A DNA stretch of 64,000 nt from Flammulina velutipes (GCA_011800155.1 CM022370.1:3100001-3164000); one strand, 5' to 3'; positions 12,060-24,240 are shown, counted from the stretch's first letter. Numbers and translations: made by a program. The notes: generated by a model from the letters alone, not told the origin.

Positions 12060-14711
12060 ATGGCTCATATTACGAGTTTCCTGGATATCGAGGCGCAGGG
12101 TGATAGTGATAGTGAAGCTGAACTGGAGAACGTGATGGGCGATGACTACAGTGGTAAGCTTGAACGACTATATGTTCTTCATCTACTCTTAAATACTCAG
12201 CCGCTTCGTGGATGGACGAAAGCTGGTCGAAGACTGAGGTTATGAAGAGTTATCCCTTGGCATCTTCTCCCTCGCGACCAGATGCATTTTCTGACGTAGT
12301 GCACGCGCTATTTGAGAAGTTCACCTCCCCGGATTGGAAAGATCGCGCCGACTCCGAATCCATTGAAGAAGACGAACTCTCCTTCACCAAAGATTTGTTT
12401 ATATCCCTGTTCGTAGCGAACTCTTCGTTTCTGGTCTGATTTCAGTGCCAGGTATTTTTCATGCCAACTATTGATCTTCGCACGACTCAACACTGCCTAG
12501 ATGGGAATGGAACATGTTATAAGCGACAATATCAAGCAAGAAGCTTCGCAACGACACCAAATTGAAGACGTTTGGCCTTCCTTGGACGCGATTGGTGGAA
12601 GCGCCTTCTACGTTCTTAGTCGCTCCTCCAATCTTGATCCATTCGCGCCCTTGATTAAATCCCACCCCACCGTCTACTTCAATTCTTATCATGCCATAGT
12701 TGACCCTGATGAAAAGCTCGCCGCAATTCGCCAACGACGCCACCTTTCTTTGGCGGGTCGCTGGGTTACTATTCGCGGCGGCAGGTACCACGGAGACGTA
12801 GGTTATGTAGTGCGGGACGCATTGTGGGCCAGTGTTCTGGTGTTACCCCGCATTTCAAGAACGGACAGAGATTCGTGCGTACTGTCTAATGGGAGACATA
12901 CAGCGCGCTTGTTTCCGCGGAATCACAACCCTCGGCCTAAACCGTCGTTACTCGACAGTGCACTCTCTCCAGAAGACTTTCCTCAGTCAAGGTTTGACGA
13001 CGATTTGGAAGTTGTGACTTGTAGGGCTCGACGTCTCAGTCGAGCAGTGTCCATACACCCGCGCCACCGACAACTCTTTCTGGCCTCCACCAATAGACAT
13101 ATCAACCTCCGGACTATTCCATTACCTGCACATTGGACTTTCGATGAAGGAGATCACATCATGGACATTGCTACGGGCATTGTCGGGCGTATAATTGGTC
13201 GGAATCCACATGTTCTCATTGTCAAATGCGATGAGCAAGTTGAAGAACTGACCATACCTCTTGATAATGTCGTCAAGTTCTTTGAGGTCGGCGACTACGT
13301 CGAGGTTATGTCGCCGGACTCGAACACAGCTAGAGGCTGGGTAATTCGGTGGGATTGGTCGGAACAATCAGACGGCGCGCAGGTAGACCCAGATACCGCC
13401 TCACCCCAAAGGAGACATCATTCAAGAGCTATGGAAGTATTCTGCACATTTCCAGTCGGAGGTTGGATTGGAAGAGAAGTAAGTGTATGCAGTTAACACA
13501 TGCATTCCATGATTGACATACTTATCCCCCATAGCCCATTTTAGTGGACAAGAACTCCTGTCGGCTCATAACTGTTGAACAAGGACCACAACATCATTCG
13601 CGCCCTCTCAAGTTGCTATACGGAAGAGCTCAGGAGAGGCTGAGTACATTTTCTCAGCTCAATCCTGAACCTTCGTCTTTGACCTTGTACGATACAAGCA
13701 AAGTTCCCTGGCTTCATAAGAATGTCGTGGTTACGTCGGGCCTTTACAGAGGTCGCCGGGCCAACGTCGTCGATGTTCTTCTAGATCAAGACAATCAAAG
13801 TGGGCTTAGGATTCGGCTGTCGTTGTATGGAAAAGGATTTACAGAGATCGTCGTGAACTACGAGGAAGTTGTGGATGAGAGGTGCCGTCAAATTGAATTT
13901 GAACTTCATCTCTGAATCTCACGTCATGTTCAGTTCCCAATGGCCTCTGCGAGTTTCCAGTCCCCTTACTCACCGCCAGATGGAAGACGGATTCGGAGGG
14001 AATCCAACGTATCTTGGTGTCGAGGTCGCAAAGACATACTTTTGCCGACCTATTCAGCATTCGGTCCCTTCTCCACAGACACCCGTCTACTGCCCCACCC
14101 AAGATGATTTGTTGGACGTGGGAGTGTGGCGTATTGATGACGAAGATAGACGTGGCCTATCAGACGACTTGGTCGAGCCAACTAGAACTCCTCCAGAGCC
14201 ATGGTGCTTACAACCAGGGTTGCGAGGAATTGACTTCGAAACGATCCCGACCCACACCAGGTCTGCTAGACCCGAAGTCTCCATTATACGACAGGTCCTC
14301 AATAAGGATGGTCTCGTCGAGTGCCGTCGAGTAACGCATACGAATGGTCAAAGAATAGCGGGAAAACGCGCTGTCGATCCTAACTCGCTTAGCCCCAGGA
14401 ATCCAGGGTACAGAGCTGATACATCGAAAAGGTGGTTTGTCTACAAGGGTCCACACCAGGGCATATTTGTGCGGCCCATCCAAATGCGCTATTCCTTGGC
14501 TGGCGAGCTTCAGTGGAAGGCTTTCCAGGTTTATCCACGAGCTGGCATGCCTGATATGTCTACTGATAATCAATTAGTCGTGGACGACAGCACACTAGTC
14601 ATCACATCGGATGACAAGTATATCACCGAACTCAACTTGCTCTTCAAGGATATGGTGCGGGGATCTAGACACGGAGGGGCAGGATACTTCGGTGACTACC
14701 AGACAAAGTGA
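12060..14711 (+). CDS. Spt5-like transcription elongation factor homologue with KOW motifs
   Basis: The ATG at 12060 begins MAHITSFLDIEAQGDSDSEA, an acidic N-terminus like that of Spt5. Later exons read an NGN-like region, then KOW units: GRWVTIRGGRYHGDVGYV (near 12760), KNVVVTSGLYRGRRANVV (near 13720) and KRWFVYKGPHQGIFVRPI (near 14430). Clear introns are 13479-13534 and 13882-13932. A micro-exon of 6 nt (TGCCAG) may link exon 2 to the big third exon, but this junction (about 12390-12500) is uncertain. Spt5 with Spt4 supports RNA polymerase II elongation. Agaricomycetes also carry diverged Spt5-like copies. This one lacks the long C-terminal repeat domain, so it is more likely such a lineage-specific relative than the essential gene. 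Confidence 0.72.
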
Positions 14712-14999
14712 TAACCAGCATACCTTTTGAAGAATGGTACCATTATTAAATCCCTAGTTTAAGTTCATTCGGATGCGTATACCGCCAGGACTGCGACTAA
14801 GCAACAACAAATACAGGAACATGTCAATTAAAAGACCTCTCCCTCTAAAAATGTAAAATTGATTGCTTGGACTCACGGATGGCAGTAAAGAGTGGCGTGC
14901 GAACGCCACAGATCATAAAACTTCGGCCAAACACAGTCAAACACAAAGCGAGTCGCAGCCTCGTGCTTCACCTGCCTTCGTGCATGCACTCACCCTCCT

Positions 15000-16639
15000 A
15001 TGAATCTACTACAAGACCAAATCGTTGATCCATTATACTCCACTTATCTTGGATTGTCAGGATTGGCAAGGATTTTTACCCTAGTTGCATTATGTCTCTG
15101 TATCGCACATCACAAAGGTGAGTGTGGTATATTGAACTTCTAGCGCGCGCCTACTAATCAAACTTGAAGGCCTAATATACCTGCCAGTTTTGGAGAAATT
15201 CAGATCAGTGTAAGTGCTTTCTTACTTTTTCGTCCCGCCGCCAATCATGCCGTCAGCATCTCACCGGCCTGGAGTCAATATTTATCACAGCTCGAAGGTG
15301 AGTTATCGTAGGATTTCCCCCCTCTTTATATTCTCTTGCCTCTTACGCTAGCCATCTATGTTATCTTCCAAGCTCGAGCGAGAGGTTTGGAATTGCCATG
15401 GACGGCCCTCAAAACCAGGTGCTACACTCATTCACAGACGACCGAAGCGGGTATATGTTCCAACATCCTGGCCAATCGTTTATATAACAATCCTTTAGAG
15501 ATCAACCTCGTTCCCTCCGAAACCCTCACTGACGACAGTAGGTGTTCAAACCTTTTTTCTTAAATCTCTAACAATTCCCAGACCATATAACTCAAATTCG
15601 TATGCTGTTGGCCCCGCTCAAAGAGGAAGTGGAAGACCTTTTATTCAAGAGCATATACGAGTATCTCCAGCCCAGACTTGCGGCCATGTCTGTCTCAGAA
15701 GCATCCTGGTCAATTCAGGCCGCACGCGGGATGATTACGCGGGACGTAGCAGACACATTCACGGAGGCGCTAGATAAGTTATCAACTCGGTGGGAAACTC
15801 CGCTAGCCAATGCTGAAGACGAAGTTCGTATCATTCGGAACTGGATAGAAGCCGTCTTGAGGCCGAAGTTGAAGGAATTTGTGGCAGCGTTACCTATGCC
15901 AATCCAGGAAACTAAGTATAGTAAGTCCACTTGTACTTTTGCATTCAATATCAAAGCTCACTACTAGATGCTACCCATGATGGTGTCCAATCGTTGATGC
16001 AGCAGGTGTCATCCAAAACGAGACATACCTTGGAGAATCTATCGCCTGTTTCCGGAGGTGTGTTACTGTCATGACTTGTATTCTCCCTGGTAATGTTTGC
16101 CCACAGTCCATCAATCGTTGGATACAGTGGTCATGGACGACCATGAAGAAGTCACTCAGTGTTCCACAGATGACAATTCTGGCATCCAAGACAGGAATTC
16201 GCAGGATCTTTCCCCGTGGAAACAGGAAACCGGTAATTTCTGACACACTGGAAGACGGGTTAAACCAGGAGGGTCCGTATACATGAGTACCGCATGGCCT
16301 TACACTCTCGTTGCACGTACTTTGAATCAACATGCCACGCCACCAATCCCCCCCAACGCCCAGCCTCTCTGTATTAGTCAATGACGCAATATCTTTTTAC
16401 CTTCGTAGCTTAAGACTTATGAGACTTATCAAGAAGTTGAATATACACCGAGGGACACCGAGGCCTGCCGTGATCTCTCAAATGTCTATATTGGTTTCGA
16501 GTACGTAGATTCTCATAATTGGCCTACGCCACGCATGACATAGCTCGCGCATTTCGAGGGAGAATCGTCGAGCAAAGGTGAGGAAAATTTAAGAAAATTT
16601 CCGAGAGGAAACCTTTTAGGACCTCCCTGTCCTGCCATG
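15000..16639 (+). CDS. Membrane-anchored coiled protein, hypothetical
   Basis: The ATG at 15000 begins MNLLQDQIVDPLYSTYLGL, followed by one hydrophobic segment (ARIFTLVALCLCIA). Small exons then join in phase: 15167-15210, a short exon near 15258-15297, 15352-15540 and 15583-15919, and a further exon from about 15966. The large middle exon reads LLAPLKEEVEDLLFKSIYEY and continues as an amphipathic helical region. The 3' part beyond 16230 has several possible splices; one model ends at TGA 16637-16639. No known domain is recognised. The N-terminal hydrophobic segment suggests an anchor in the ER or another membrane. Confidence 0.55.
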
Positions 16640-16684
16640 AGCATGCTGTGACCTTTTTTCATCTGGTTCCCAGCAGTATATGGG

Positions 16685-17273
16685 GAGTAGCGATGGCACG
16701 CGATGGAAAGGATCCCTGGCTTGGTACAGACTTCGAGGTGTGTGGTTCAATCTAGGCCTGGTGATGCATATGGTGTGCGGTGGGAACAATGCCGGCCCCA
16801 ATCACTGTTATCGATTGATATTTCTCCTCCATTCACTCCCTTACCAGGACCATCTCTTTTCACCATCGCGTATCCCCGCCGCAGAGACGAACTTCGCAAT
16901 GGTAATGGTGGAAGGGCAATCGACAATCCACGCCCTCGCAACCCTTCAAGTGCGCCTCATATTGCTCTCAATTCTGATGAATCCTAATCCCCCACCAAGA
17001 TCGCCGTGGATGGCTTCAATCCAACGGCAGACCTTCAACATCGCCTCTCGTACGCGATTGAACTAGAAATTTCTCCCTCAAGCAATCAGAACGAGTTGGA
17101 CTTGCGTCCCGGGGGCATCCAACTCATATGCTTCCTCCCCACAAGGAATCTGGGATTGTAAGTTCAGACTTCTTATATAAACGTCTTCGTGCGATTAAAC
17201 GAAGTACAGCGCAGGAGATGCGCATGGCTCCCTATCAGACCAGCCACTTGACGGTCTCCGTCTAGAATACTAG
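16685..17273 (+). CDS. Exon block of uncertain gene, possibly 3' part of the preceding gene
   Basis: A stretch after 17000 reads coherently as IAVDGFNPTADLQHRLSYAI and then LEISPSSNQNELDLRPGG. A clean intron (about 17159-17209, GTAAGT...TACAG) leads to a tail ending in TAG at 17271-17273. Upstream, two overlapping frames at 16700-16990 each look partly coding. I cannot decide whether this is a separate small gene or the end of the membrane-anchored gene. No family is recognised. Confidence 0.3.
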
Positions 17274-17741
17274 GGAGACCCAGTCCGGAGCTTATCACGA
17301 CGCTCATGCCTTCAAGTCTGAATAGAGTGGCGGAGCGGTAAATTAGGCAACGTCAAATAGAGCTATGTTCTACTTGATTGGAGAGTCCTCATCATATGCT
17401 GCACATTCTACACCGGCAGACACTAATTGAATACATCGTGTTATACATCTGGAGTCTGGCAGGTATGTACTTTTGCCACTAGAACGGCACCAAATTTCGA
17501 GGCAACACCATTTGAATGTCACTTCACCAGTGGTGGCAAAGTATTTCAAAGGTCACCGATTTCCGGCGCAAAAAGGCTCTAGTACAGTATTGTCTACACT
17601 GACATGTACGTAAGTTGTAACTTTTACTTATACGCGTTTGCCTCCCACGCGCGCGCACGTGAGCTCTGGGCTATGGCTCGGGCCGCAACAGCCGGCCCCG
17701 TCTGACATACGTCTGACGTCTCTAAATCGAGCACCACCATC
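17274..17741. other. Promoter region of the JmjC gene
   Basis: No gene is supported. It holds a CACGTG at 17656-17661 inside a GC-rich block and the tandem TCTGAC motif at 17700-17720. Confidence 0.4.
17700..17714 (+). promoter_or_regulatory. CGTCTGACATACGTC motif upstream of JmjC gene
   Basis: Exact match to the minus strand of 10889-10903. It is followed at once by a second TCTGACG (17712-17718). It lies 28 bp before the ATG at 17742, so it may overlap the transcription start region. Confidence 0.45.
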
Positions 17742-20058
17742 ATGGCATCAACTCAAGGCATCCTGAGTCTGAGTACGCGACATTATTCGTCTTTCTATGA
17801 CGTCGTTTCTTCGACAAACATCACGAAAGATGATATTCTTCGACGAAATGGAGAAAGCCAGGCCCAATGGAAGGCGCGACTTGATATCCAGTTCACGTTT
17901 GCGAACGACGTACAATGGGAGGCTCTGAGGATCAAAGACAACGAAGAGAAAAGAGGGGCTTTGAAACGGATCCAAGGAATCATAAATAACAACAGAAGAC
18001 GAGCGAAAAGAAAGGCGGAGGAAACGGTTAAGCCAGAAGAGTGCGAGCATTCCTTGTCCTCGTATACCATTCATGACTTACAGTTCGAGTATATAGGAAG
18101 AAACAGAAGTTTTCAACCTCGCCAGCTCTCGAAGATGGAGGTTCATATGACGAAACTCAATTCGTCGACGCTTCATATCCTCACTTCGTCGACGCTTCAT
18201 ATCCTTGCTTCGTCGACGCGTCAAATCCTCGCTTTGTCGACGCGTCGTATCCTCGCTTTGTCGACGCGTCGTATCCTCGCTTTGTCGACGCGTCGTATCC
18301 TCCCTTCTTGACTGGAAATGGCTCAGGCGCCCTCCATGACTTTGCAACGGAGTGTCGGGGGTCATTCATGGAAGCGGCGTCCAAAATGATCGAATGGCGG
18401 GGTACCAATGGTACCAATGTACTTACCTGTGCACCGACGGTGCTGGATGCCGAGGGCGCGAATTTGCTAGAGACGGTTCGACTCCCCTTTGGATTGATGA
18501 CTTGCCTCCTGAAAATTTCAGCTATTTAGGAAGCGGTCTATCTCTCGAAGGTAGCAGAAAAATACGGGTTAGTTGAGAGCAACACGGAGGACATCATCTT
18601 CCTCCATCCTCCTCACACAGGTTTCAAAAACCTCCACCTCACTTTACGAGATGCTGTCGCGAGAAACAAAGTCGTGGTCATCCGCCAGGCCGCAGACCCT
18701 CTTATCGCAACGGCGCGAGGCATTGATGCCAATTTTCTGCAGGCATTTGGTTTTCCCCACTCTCGCGCAGTTGAAATCCACGGTTAATGATCCTCGAACT
18801 TCACCCTTGACTATACTGACAATTCTTAGATTCCGTGAAAAAGATACCTACCCTGATATTCAACACAAATGATGAGGAAGAGGGAGAGGGAGGGCGGGAA
18901 GAGGCAATGAGCATTCCCCCAGACGTAGCGCTTCCTTCCACCATCGAAACCTTTCTAAAAAACCTGGAAAATCCGAAATGTCTCCAATTTATCCTTGATT
19001 TGCCATGCTCCTATGCCAACCTACCCTTGGATTCATGGTATGTGATAATACTTTCGTTGAGGGTGATCAATAATTCTTGTCAGGATTTTGGACGATGTCT
19101 ACAAAGCCTACGACAACACTCCGCAATTCAAGGTATCTCAAAACTGGCGCGACAAGGGATGGGCACTACTCCATCACACTGGGACCTTTACGCCGTGGCA
19201 TCACGATGCCGATGGGAAAGCAACACTCATCTTCGGCGAGCGAGGCGCCAAAATGTGGAGCTACTTTCACCCATTCACCCACTTGGCGAAAGGTGTAGCC
19301 TCAAGTGCTATGGAAGAGGTCTGCAGACGACCATTTCGCCTTCCATCTGAGGAGATGGGAAGGGTATCAACAATCTTGATCCTTCCTGGAGACCTCGTGT
19401 GAGCTCCAAGCTGCATTTTTATATCTATATTCACTGTATTTTAGCATTCAACCACCAGGAATCGTTCATCAAGTCTACACGCCAATACCCAGTTTCTTCC
19501 GTGGATCATCCTTTTGGATCTTTGAGAGTTTGCATCTCAGTGAGATGTCGAGAAGGATTGATGCACAGTCCGGTCACTTCACCACAAACGTGGAGCATAA
19601 GGATGCTGATGTCCTTGCATCCATGTATTCTCTCGTCCTGTATCTTGCATTGGATGTCAACGGTATGTATCGTTTCACCACATATCGCAATTCTCACCCG
19701 CCAGACAGTTCGCTATCGAAGACCGCTGCTGGCACTCTTCACCATGATTCTCTCGTTCCTTGACTACGTCAAAATTCACCCACCACACGAGAAGGAGCTA
19801 CCCAAAACCAAGAAGAGTCTTTTGCGAGTCTCATATCGAGCAGTAGTGGTAGGAGTCATTCGAGAAGTATGCAAGAACTCCTTGTTCCTCCCTGTTGGGA
19901 GCACTGAAGAGGAACTCATGGGTGTGGTCCAGAAGGCACTCGATACCTGTCCCCGTTGGGCGTCCATAGGGGAAGAGCTACTGTTGGATTCTAAGTCATT
20001 GATTGAACAATTCCCCAAGTTTTATACCAGAACAGAGAAAGAGGAATCAGTATCCTAG
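17742..20058 (+). CDS. JmjC/cupin-like dioxygenase-type protein with octapeptide repeats
   Basis: The N-terminal exon (17742-18062) begins MASTQGILSLSTRHYSSFYD and is basic. A short intron (about 18063-18097) then leads into a frame with six copies of F-V-D-A-S-Y-P-R (see the repeat feature). The central part, after a poorly resolved region near 18400-18535, reads TLRDAVARNKVVVIRQAADP. The catalytic-like core follows: HHTGTFTPWHHDADGKATL (near 19170) and, after the intron 19399-19445, PPGIVHQVYTP. The pair H-x-D plus a distal H fits the Fe(II)-binding facial triad of JmjC/cupin 2-oxoglutarate oxygenases. Introns at 18782-18828, 19039-19083 and 19662-19707 join in phase. The C-terminal 120 residues end at TAG 20058. 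The histone demethylase role is inferred; substrate is unknown. Confidence 0.68.
18161..18304 (+). repeat. In-frame 24 bp tandem repeat (6 units)
   Basis: Six head-to-tail 24 bp units, each starting TTCGTCGACGC or TTTGTCGACGC. Units 4-6 are nearly identical, units 1-3 differ at a few bases. In the JmjC gene frame they encode FVDASYPR-like octapeptides. The repeat leaves all three forward frames open, so the local reading frame must be taken from the flanking splices. Confidence 0.85.
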
Positions 20059-20516
20059 GCTGTATTTTCAGGAGCATATATATATCATGGTCTTTTGACA
20101 CTTACATTGAAAAGTCCGTATCATCAAAACATATCACGCAAGAGTACAAGTCAAATCTGTTCGTCTAAGCCTGCATTACAGTAACTAAGGGCCGGCTGAC
20201 TAGCTCACGCACAACACTGACATGTTCGCAGGCGACGCCGAACTGGGAATCCGCCATATCTCACCTAATTCCCTTCCCTCATCGATGATGATGATGATAA
20301 TGATTGTCGCCACAACCTCCTGATGATCTTCGTGACTGTGCATATCACTGTCTACAATGATTGCCCCGACTGTATGCATCGTTCCAGTACGAGACACATC
20401 CGCACGCTTCGTCAAAGGTCGTTTGTTTGGCACTCGTCTGAGCTTGAACTTGCGTCCGAGTTGGGAACTGCGCCACGCCTTTTAGACGAAGTGGAAAGTA
20501 CTAGCACGACCTTCAT
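20059..20516. other. Intergenic region
   Basis: No gene is supported. It contains a short GAT/ATG microsatellite near 20283-20304. Minus-strand frames across it read poly-Ile from that microsatellite and are not believable. Confidence 0.35.
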
Positions 20517-20750
20517 TTAGTTTTGGCGGATGGCGGAACGTTCTTTCGTGTCCTTCTTTTCTTTCTGTAGAGGCGTTAGATAAATGTATTCAAGCCTTAG
20601 CTGGACCCTGGTACATACCTTACGAGCAACATCTTTCTGCTCGTTCAACAATGCAGCGTCTTCGCGTTTCTGGTCTAAGAGAGCAGCAATCGATGCTGGG
20701 TGTCTACTTCTTTGTGATGCTACTGTCCACCAGCGTCTTCGATGGATCAT
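20517..20750 (-). CDS. Small basic protein, hypothetical
   Basis: ATG at 20750, beginning MIHRRRWWTVASQRSRHP, then an amphipathic helix (ALLDQKREDAALLNEQKD). A 54 nt intron with GTATGT...CTACAG ends joins a Lys-rich tail to give about 59 residues. The intron removes a less plausible hydrophobic stretch, which is the main support. It may be the last exons of a longer gene running up to about 20930, where a further charged frame exists. No family is recognised. Confidence 0.35.
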   Translation of the reverse strand: MIHRRRWWTVASQRSRHPASIAALLDQKREDAALLNEQKDVARKVCTRVQLRLEYIYLTPLQKEKKDTKERSAIRQN

Positions 20751-22758
20751 GTTGTATTGTTGATATGAATTAAGAGGAGAGCAGGAAAGCTGAGATGTAC
20801 AGTGTGAAAGTCCAAGAGAGACTGCACCTTTTTACGCATGACCTTGTCAGCCAGTTTCCTTCCTCTTGGACCTTGAGACGAACAATAAAACCTGATCTCT
20901 GAATCTCGAGATATGTACCGCTCAGACACCCCTCAAGAGAATCAGATACCCCGGGATCTCGAGACTTTGAGTTATTAATGTAGCCAGAATATGCCACATG
21001 ATATACATTTATTGCTGTATAATTACTACCATGAGAAGCACCGGGTCTAAATAACCAAACCTCCTTCAATCACTCGGGGGCAAAAGCTCGAGCATTGTCC
21101 CGAACTCGAGGCTATTCTCGAGACTATGCTCGAGACGACCTTTGAGACATTCTCGATACAGAGTATTGCCACCACTCAACGGGCCCCTCAACTGACGCCA
21201 CTCACCCGAATCATGGAGTCATCTTCACTTCCATCCAAACACTTCGCCGAGGGAAGGTGTCTTATTCGAGTGGGAAGGTCAAGTGGCTGCGATGGAAGTA
21301 AAAGGAAAGAGGCAAAGGCCGGTGTACGACTTCGGATCGATTGTTTTATAGCGACAAATGTTGTACTTACCGGCACATCCGGCTTAACATTCAGCCACTC
21401 ACTCTTTTATTATGGGACCTCCCCGACGAAAACTTAGTGCTAAGGTAGCCACACAAATAGGGAGATTTCACGGTACATAGCTAACGAAATGGGGGCGTTG
21501 ACGTGAGCTGAGGTAGGTAGGTGATGACGGTCTGTGTGGCGCATGGTGGTACTCTGTCCCGAGACAATGCAGGATTTTTGGTCGGGATTGTCTCGAGTAG
21601 CTGATGGAGAGCTGTCTCGAGCATTGACCCGAACATTGTTTCGGGATAGTAGACTGGCGATTTTTTTGAGTAGAGCCTCGAGTTGTACACGACGTAGTAG
21701 GTATATAGTGAGGAATTAATATTATTAGTGCATTTGATGCTATATACTGCCTACTATAAAACCAGACGCTGGGGTATCCGAGTCTCGAGACAGTCTCGAG
21801 AGGGGGTCTGAACGGCCCATATCTCGAGACTTGGAGATCTGGTTCTTGACGAACACGGCCCCAAGACTCGCCCTTCTCGGAACCATGTTTTTCGCTGTAC
21901 GGAATTGAAGGCTAGTGTAGCATTGGGTAGGGTCCGAAGTTCCTTGGCCGTAAGCTTGCTACAACGCTGGAGAGGTAAGTGTGGTGGGCGTGGCTGACGC
22001 GGTGGGGGCGAGTCACCCACGATTGTTGATGTCCTGTATGGTGAATATTCGTGGGGTCCGGGTCGGTCCCAAGGCTGGCCCGAGAGGAGCATGCCGGAAT
22101 TTGACGAGAGTGCAGCTTTGGAATCGGACGGCGTAGCTGTAGACTCTAAGGCAGTATGAGCAGGGGGTAGGGCAGAATACGGGGTAGGTATATCATTGGT
22201 AGAAGCAGGAGGAGTTAGAGCGAAGAAGGCTGGGTCATTGAGGTCTTCACTGGGACCAATGTCAAACGCGTCCGTTCGATCGATTGTAGCGGAGGAAGCA
22301 AATCTTTGGTAAAGTTTTGAGACATGATGGATGGGATATTGGAGGATGACATGCCCAACACTCGAGCAACCTGTATACTACCCTCCATCGTCAAATTATG
22401 CATCCAGTCGAACCCAACATATCGGTATAATTTCCTGCATACCTTAGAATCTACTCTACGGTGAACATAATTATGTACTTCTTTCATAAGCTCCGTCTAC
22501 CTCTGAGTACATTTTCTTCTCTCCGTATGTCCTTTCGACATTTATACTAGCGAAGGCTCTCTCATAAAAAGGCTACGTTGAATCTACAGGTAATCTACCC
22601 ATCAGTGGTTCGTACACACAATTTGTTCAGCTACATGAAAGCACAACGCCTGCCGAAGTTGATAGATTTATGTGCCAACTTTTATTTCGCTGAGGTTGAT
22701 AGTATAAAACTCGTCTGAACACCCCAGAGAATAGAGATGCCAACGTAGGACCTAACGC
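20751..22758. other. CTCGAG-rich region with unresolved minus-strand frames
   Basis: No gene is firmly supported. Two minus-strand frames (22215-22487, beginning MKEVHNYVHRRVDSKVCRKL, and 21754-22092, Pro/Arg rich) could be decayed coding sequence, but no splice model joins them well. The 5' part of the region holds the CTCGAG cluster. Confidence 0.35.
20903..21827. repeat. Dispersed CTCGAG / TCTCGAGAC motif cluster
   Basis: At least a dozen CTCGAG hexamers occur in about 925 bp, near 20904, 20958, 21090, 21107, 21118, 21129, 21592, 21617, 21677, 21784, 21795 and 21823, many extended to TCTCGAGAC. Longer repeated strings include CTCGAGCATTG followed by CCCGAAC near 21090 and near 21617. Random expectation for one hexamer is about one per 4 kb. 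It looks like the internal repeats of a non-autonomous element, though I could not define ends. Confidence 0.55.
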
Positions 22759-23711
22759 ATGGCGCGCCCCCATATGCGGCACCACGGCAAGTCGTCCTCG
22801 AAAAGGAAAGCCCCTGGCGAGGACTTTACGCATTTCTCCGACGGCAGCCCCTGGAATAAGTTATCTGGATAGCGCTGGAGCCTGGAGCCTGGAGCCTGGA
22901 TAGCCCGGACGGCGGAGACGACAGGTTCCACGTGGGGAATCTCCGCATCAGTGGCTGTGCGGTCGATCGGGACCGCTTGCTTTTGCCTTCCACCACCATG
23001 GTGAAATATGAATTCGATCTCGAAGGACCACTCGTTCTACAACACATCGCAGGCAACTCTGCATCCGGTACCTTTCCCCCTTCATGGGTCAGGCGTCGAT
23101 CAAAATCTACTCGTAATCCCACCTCCGACTTCATGTGCTGTCTCCATACGCCATTCACGCCTCTCGAGTTGGAGACCATGAAGGCGGCAAAAAAACTATA
23201 CACTAAGGCTGAGTCGCGCTACGACGATGAGACCTATTTTATTTTCTGGAACAAATTTTTTGGACCTCTTGATGAACGAAAAAAAAAAGTGCGTGATTAC
23301 TACTCTCCGAGTCCGCCCACCGTTTGTTTTACACAACCGTGGGTAGGCCATATCATACCGATTGGAGCACAATGATTTCCTTACTGCAGCCAGAACCGAT
23401 ATTACACCCCCAACCTCTCTTGTGCCTAAGGCAGACAACATTGGGAAACAACTCGGAAATGACGATGAATGGCTTGCAGCCGCCAAACTCCAGACGTACG
23501 ACTTTATCAACGAGCTTCTCCTCAGGCTATACCCTCTGTCAAGCACGTATGTTTCTTTCTTCATATTCAAGTAACACAAATACCAATCTTGTGCAGGTCT
23601 CCGGACTATCCTTGGGTCACTCGCTCAAGAGAGTTTGCAGCATCAGTTCGTATGGCGAAATCCTTATTGAAGACTGAGTATGTATACGGCGGCGGCGAAG
23701 ACGACGATTAG
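22759..23711 (+). CDS. Hypothetical basidiomycete protein
   Basis: The ATG at 22759 begins MARPHMRHHGKSSSKRKAPG. Three introns join in phase: about 22856-22900 (GTTATC...GATAG), 23289-23346 (GTGCGT...GGGTAG) and 23549-23597 (GTATGT...GTGCAG). The product is about 250 residues and ends YVYGGGEDDD. The middle part contains FDLEGPLVLQHIAGNSASGT and a Lys-rich helix. The first intron contains a GAGCCTG triple repeat. I recognise no domain, signal or membrane segment. The neat splicing over four exons is good evidence that it is a real gene. Confidence 0.6.
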
Positions 23712-24065
23712 AACTCGTGGTCCAAATGATCCACTACTTCATGATTGTGGGTGTCTTCTTCTTCTTCCTGGCCAACGACGCAGTCTTAAAGTTGGTAGAT
23801 CTTTTTACTGGCTTTAGTATGGGCGGTGATGTGCCATGGTTCGATGAGCTGAGAAGATGAGAAGGCACTGGTATATGTTTCTACTGCTCTACGATGATAA
23901 ATAAACACTATCTAGATGAAATCCGACCGTCATTACTTCTATTGACTGCCTCCGTCGTCGTTTTCAGTCGACCAAAAGTCGACACCCGTTTGGATTAGAA
24001 CACCAAGTTCATTTGAAGCCATGTAAAAAATTGCGTGATTCCAGTCTTGAAAACTGAACAAGCCA
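23712..24065. other. 3' flank of gene and left flank of transposon
   Basis: No gene is seen. The sequence just before 24066 is single-copy within this window. Confidence 0.35.
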
Positions 24066-24240
24066 CATCAGGAAACTTACACATAGCTATATAGCACTAC
24101 ATAGGTCTCATAGGTCTCATAGGTCCATAGGCACCCCCTTGACTATGATAGCTCTCATAGGTCCTCATAGACAATACCCTGAGAGCCGAGTAGCTGCCTA
24201 TGAGACCTATGGTGACTATGAGTATTCGGGCACATGGTAG
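24066..24240 (+). repeat. Left terminal and subterminal repeats of the transposon
   Basis: CATCAGGAAAC at 24066-24076, then tandem CATAGGTCT units from about 24099, followed by CTCATAGGTCC and the inverted form CCTATGAGACC near 24200-24213. These are likely transposase binding sites by analogy with CACTA elements. Confidence 0.6.

Noticed and set aside
18161..18304. CRISPR-like array
   Set aside because: The units are contiguous with no spacers and sit in a coding frame of a eukaryotic gene.
20281..20433. Minus-strand frame with poly-Ile
   Set aside because: It is the translation of a simple GAT/ATG microsatellite.
24094..24098. CACTA string as the exact left end of the transposon
   Set aside because: No matching TAGTG at the other side, whereas CATCAGGAAAC a little farther out is matched at the right end.
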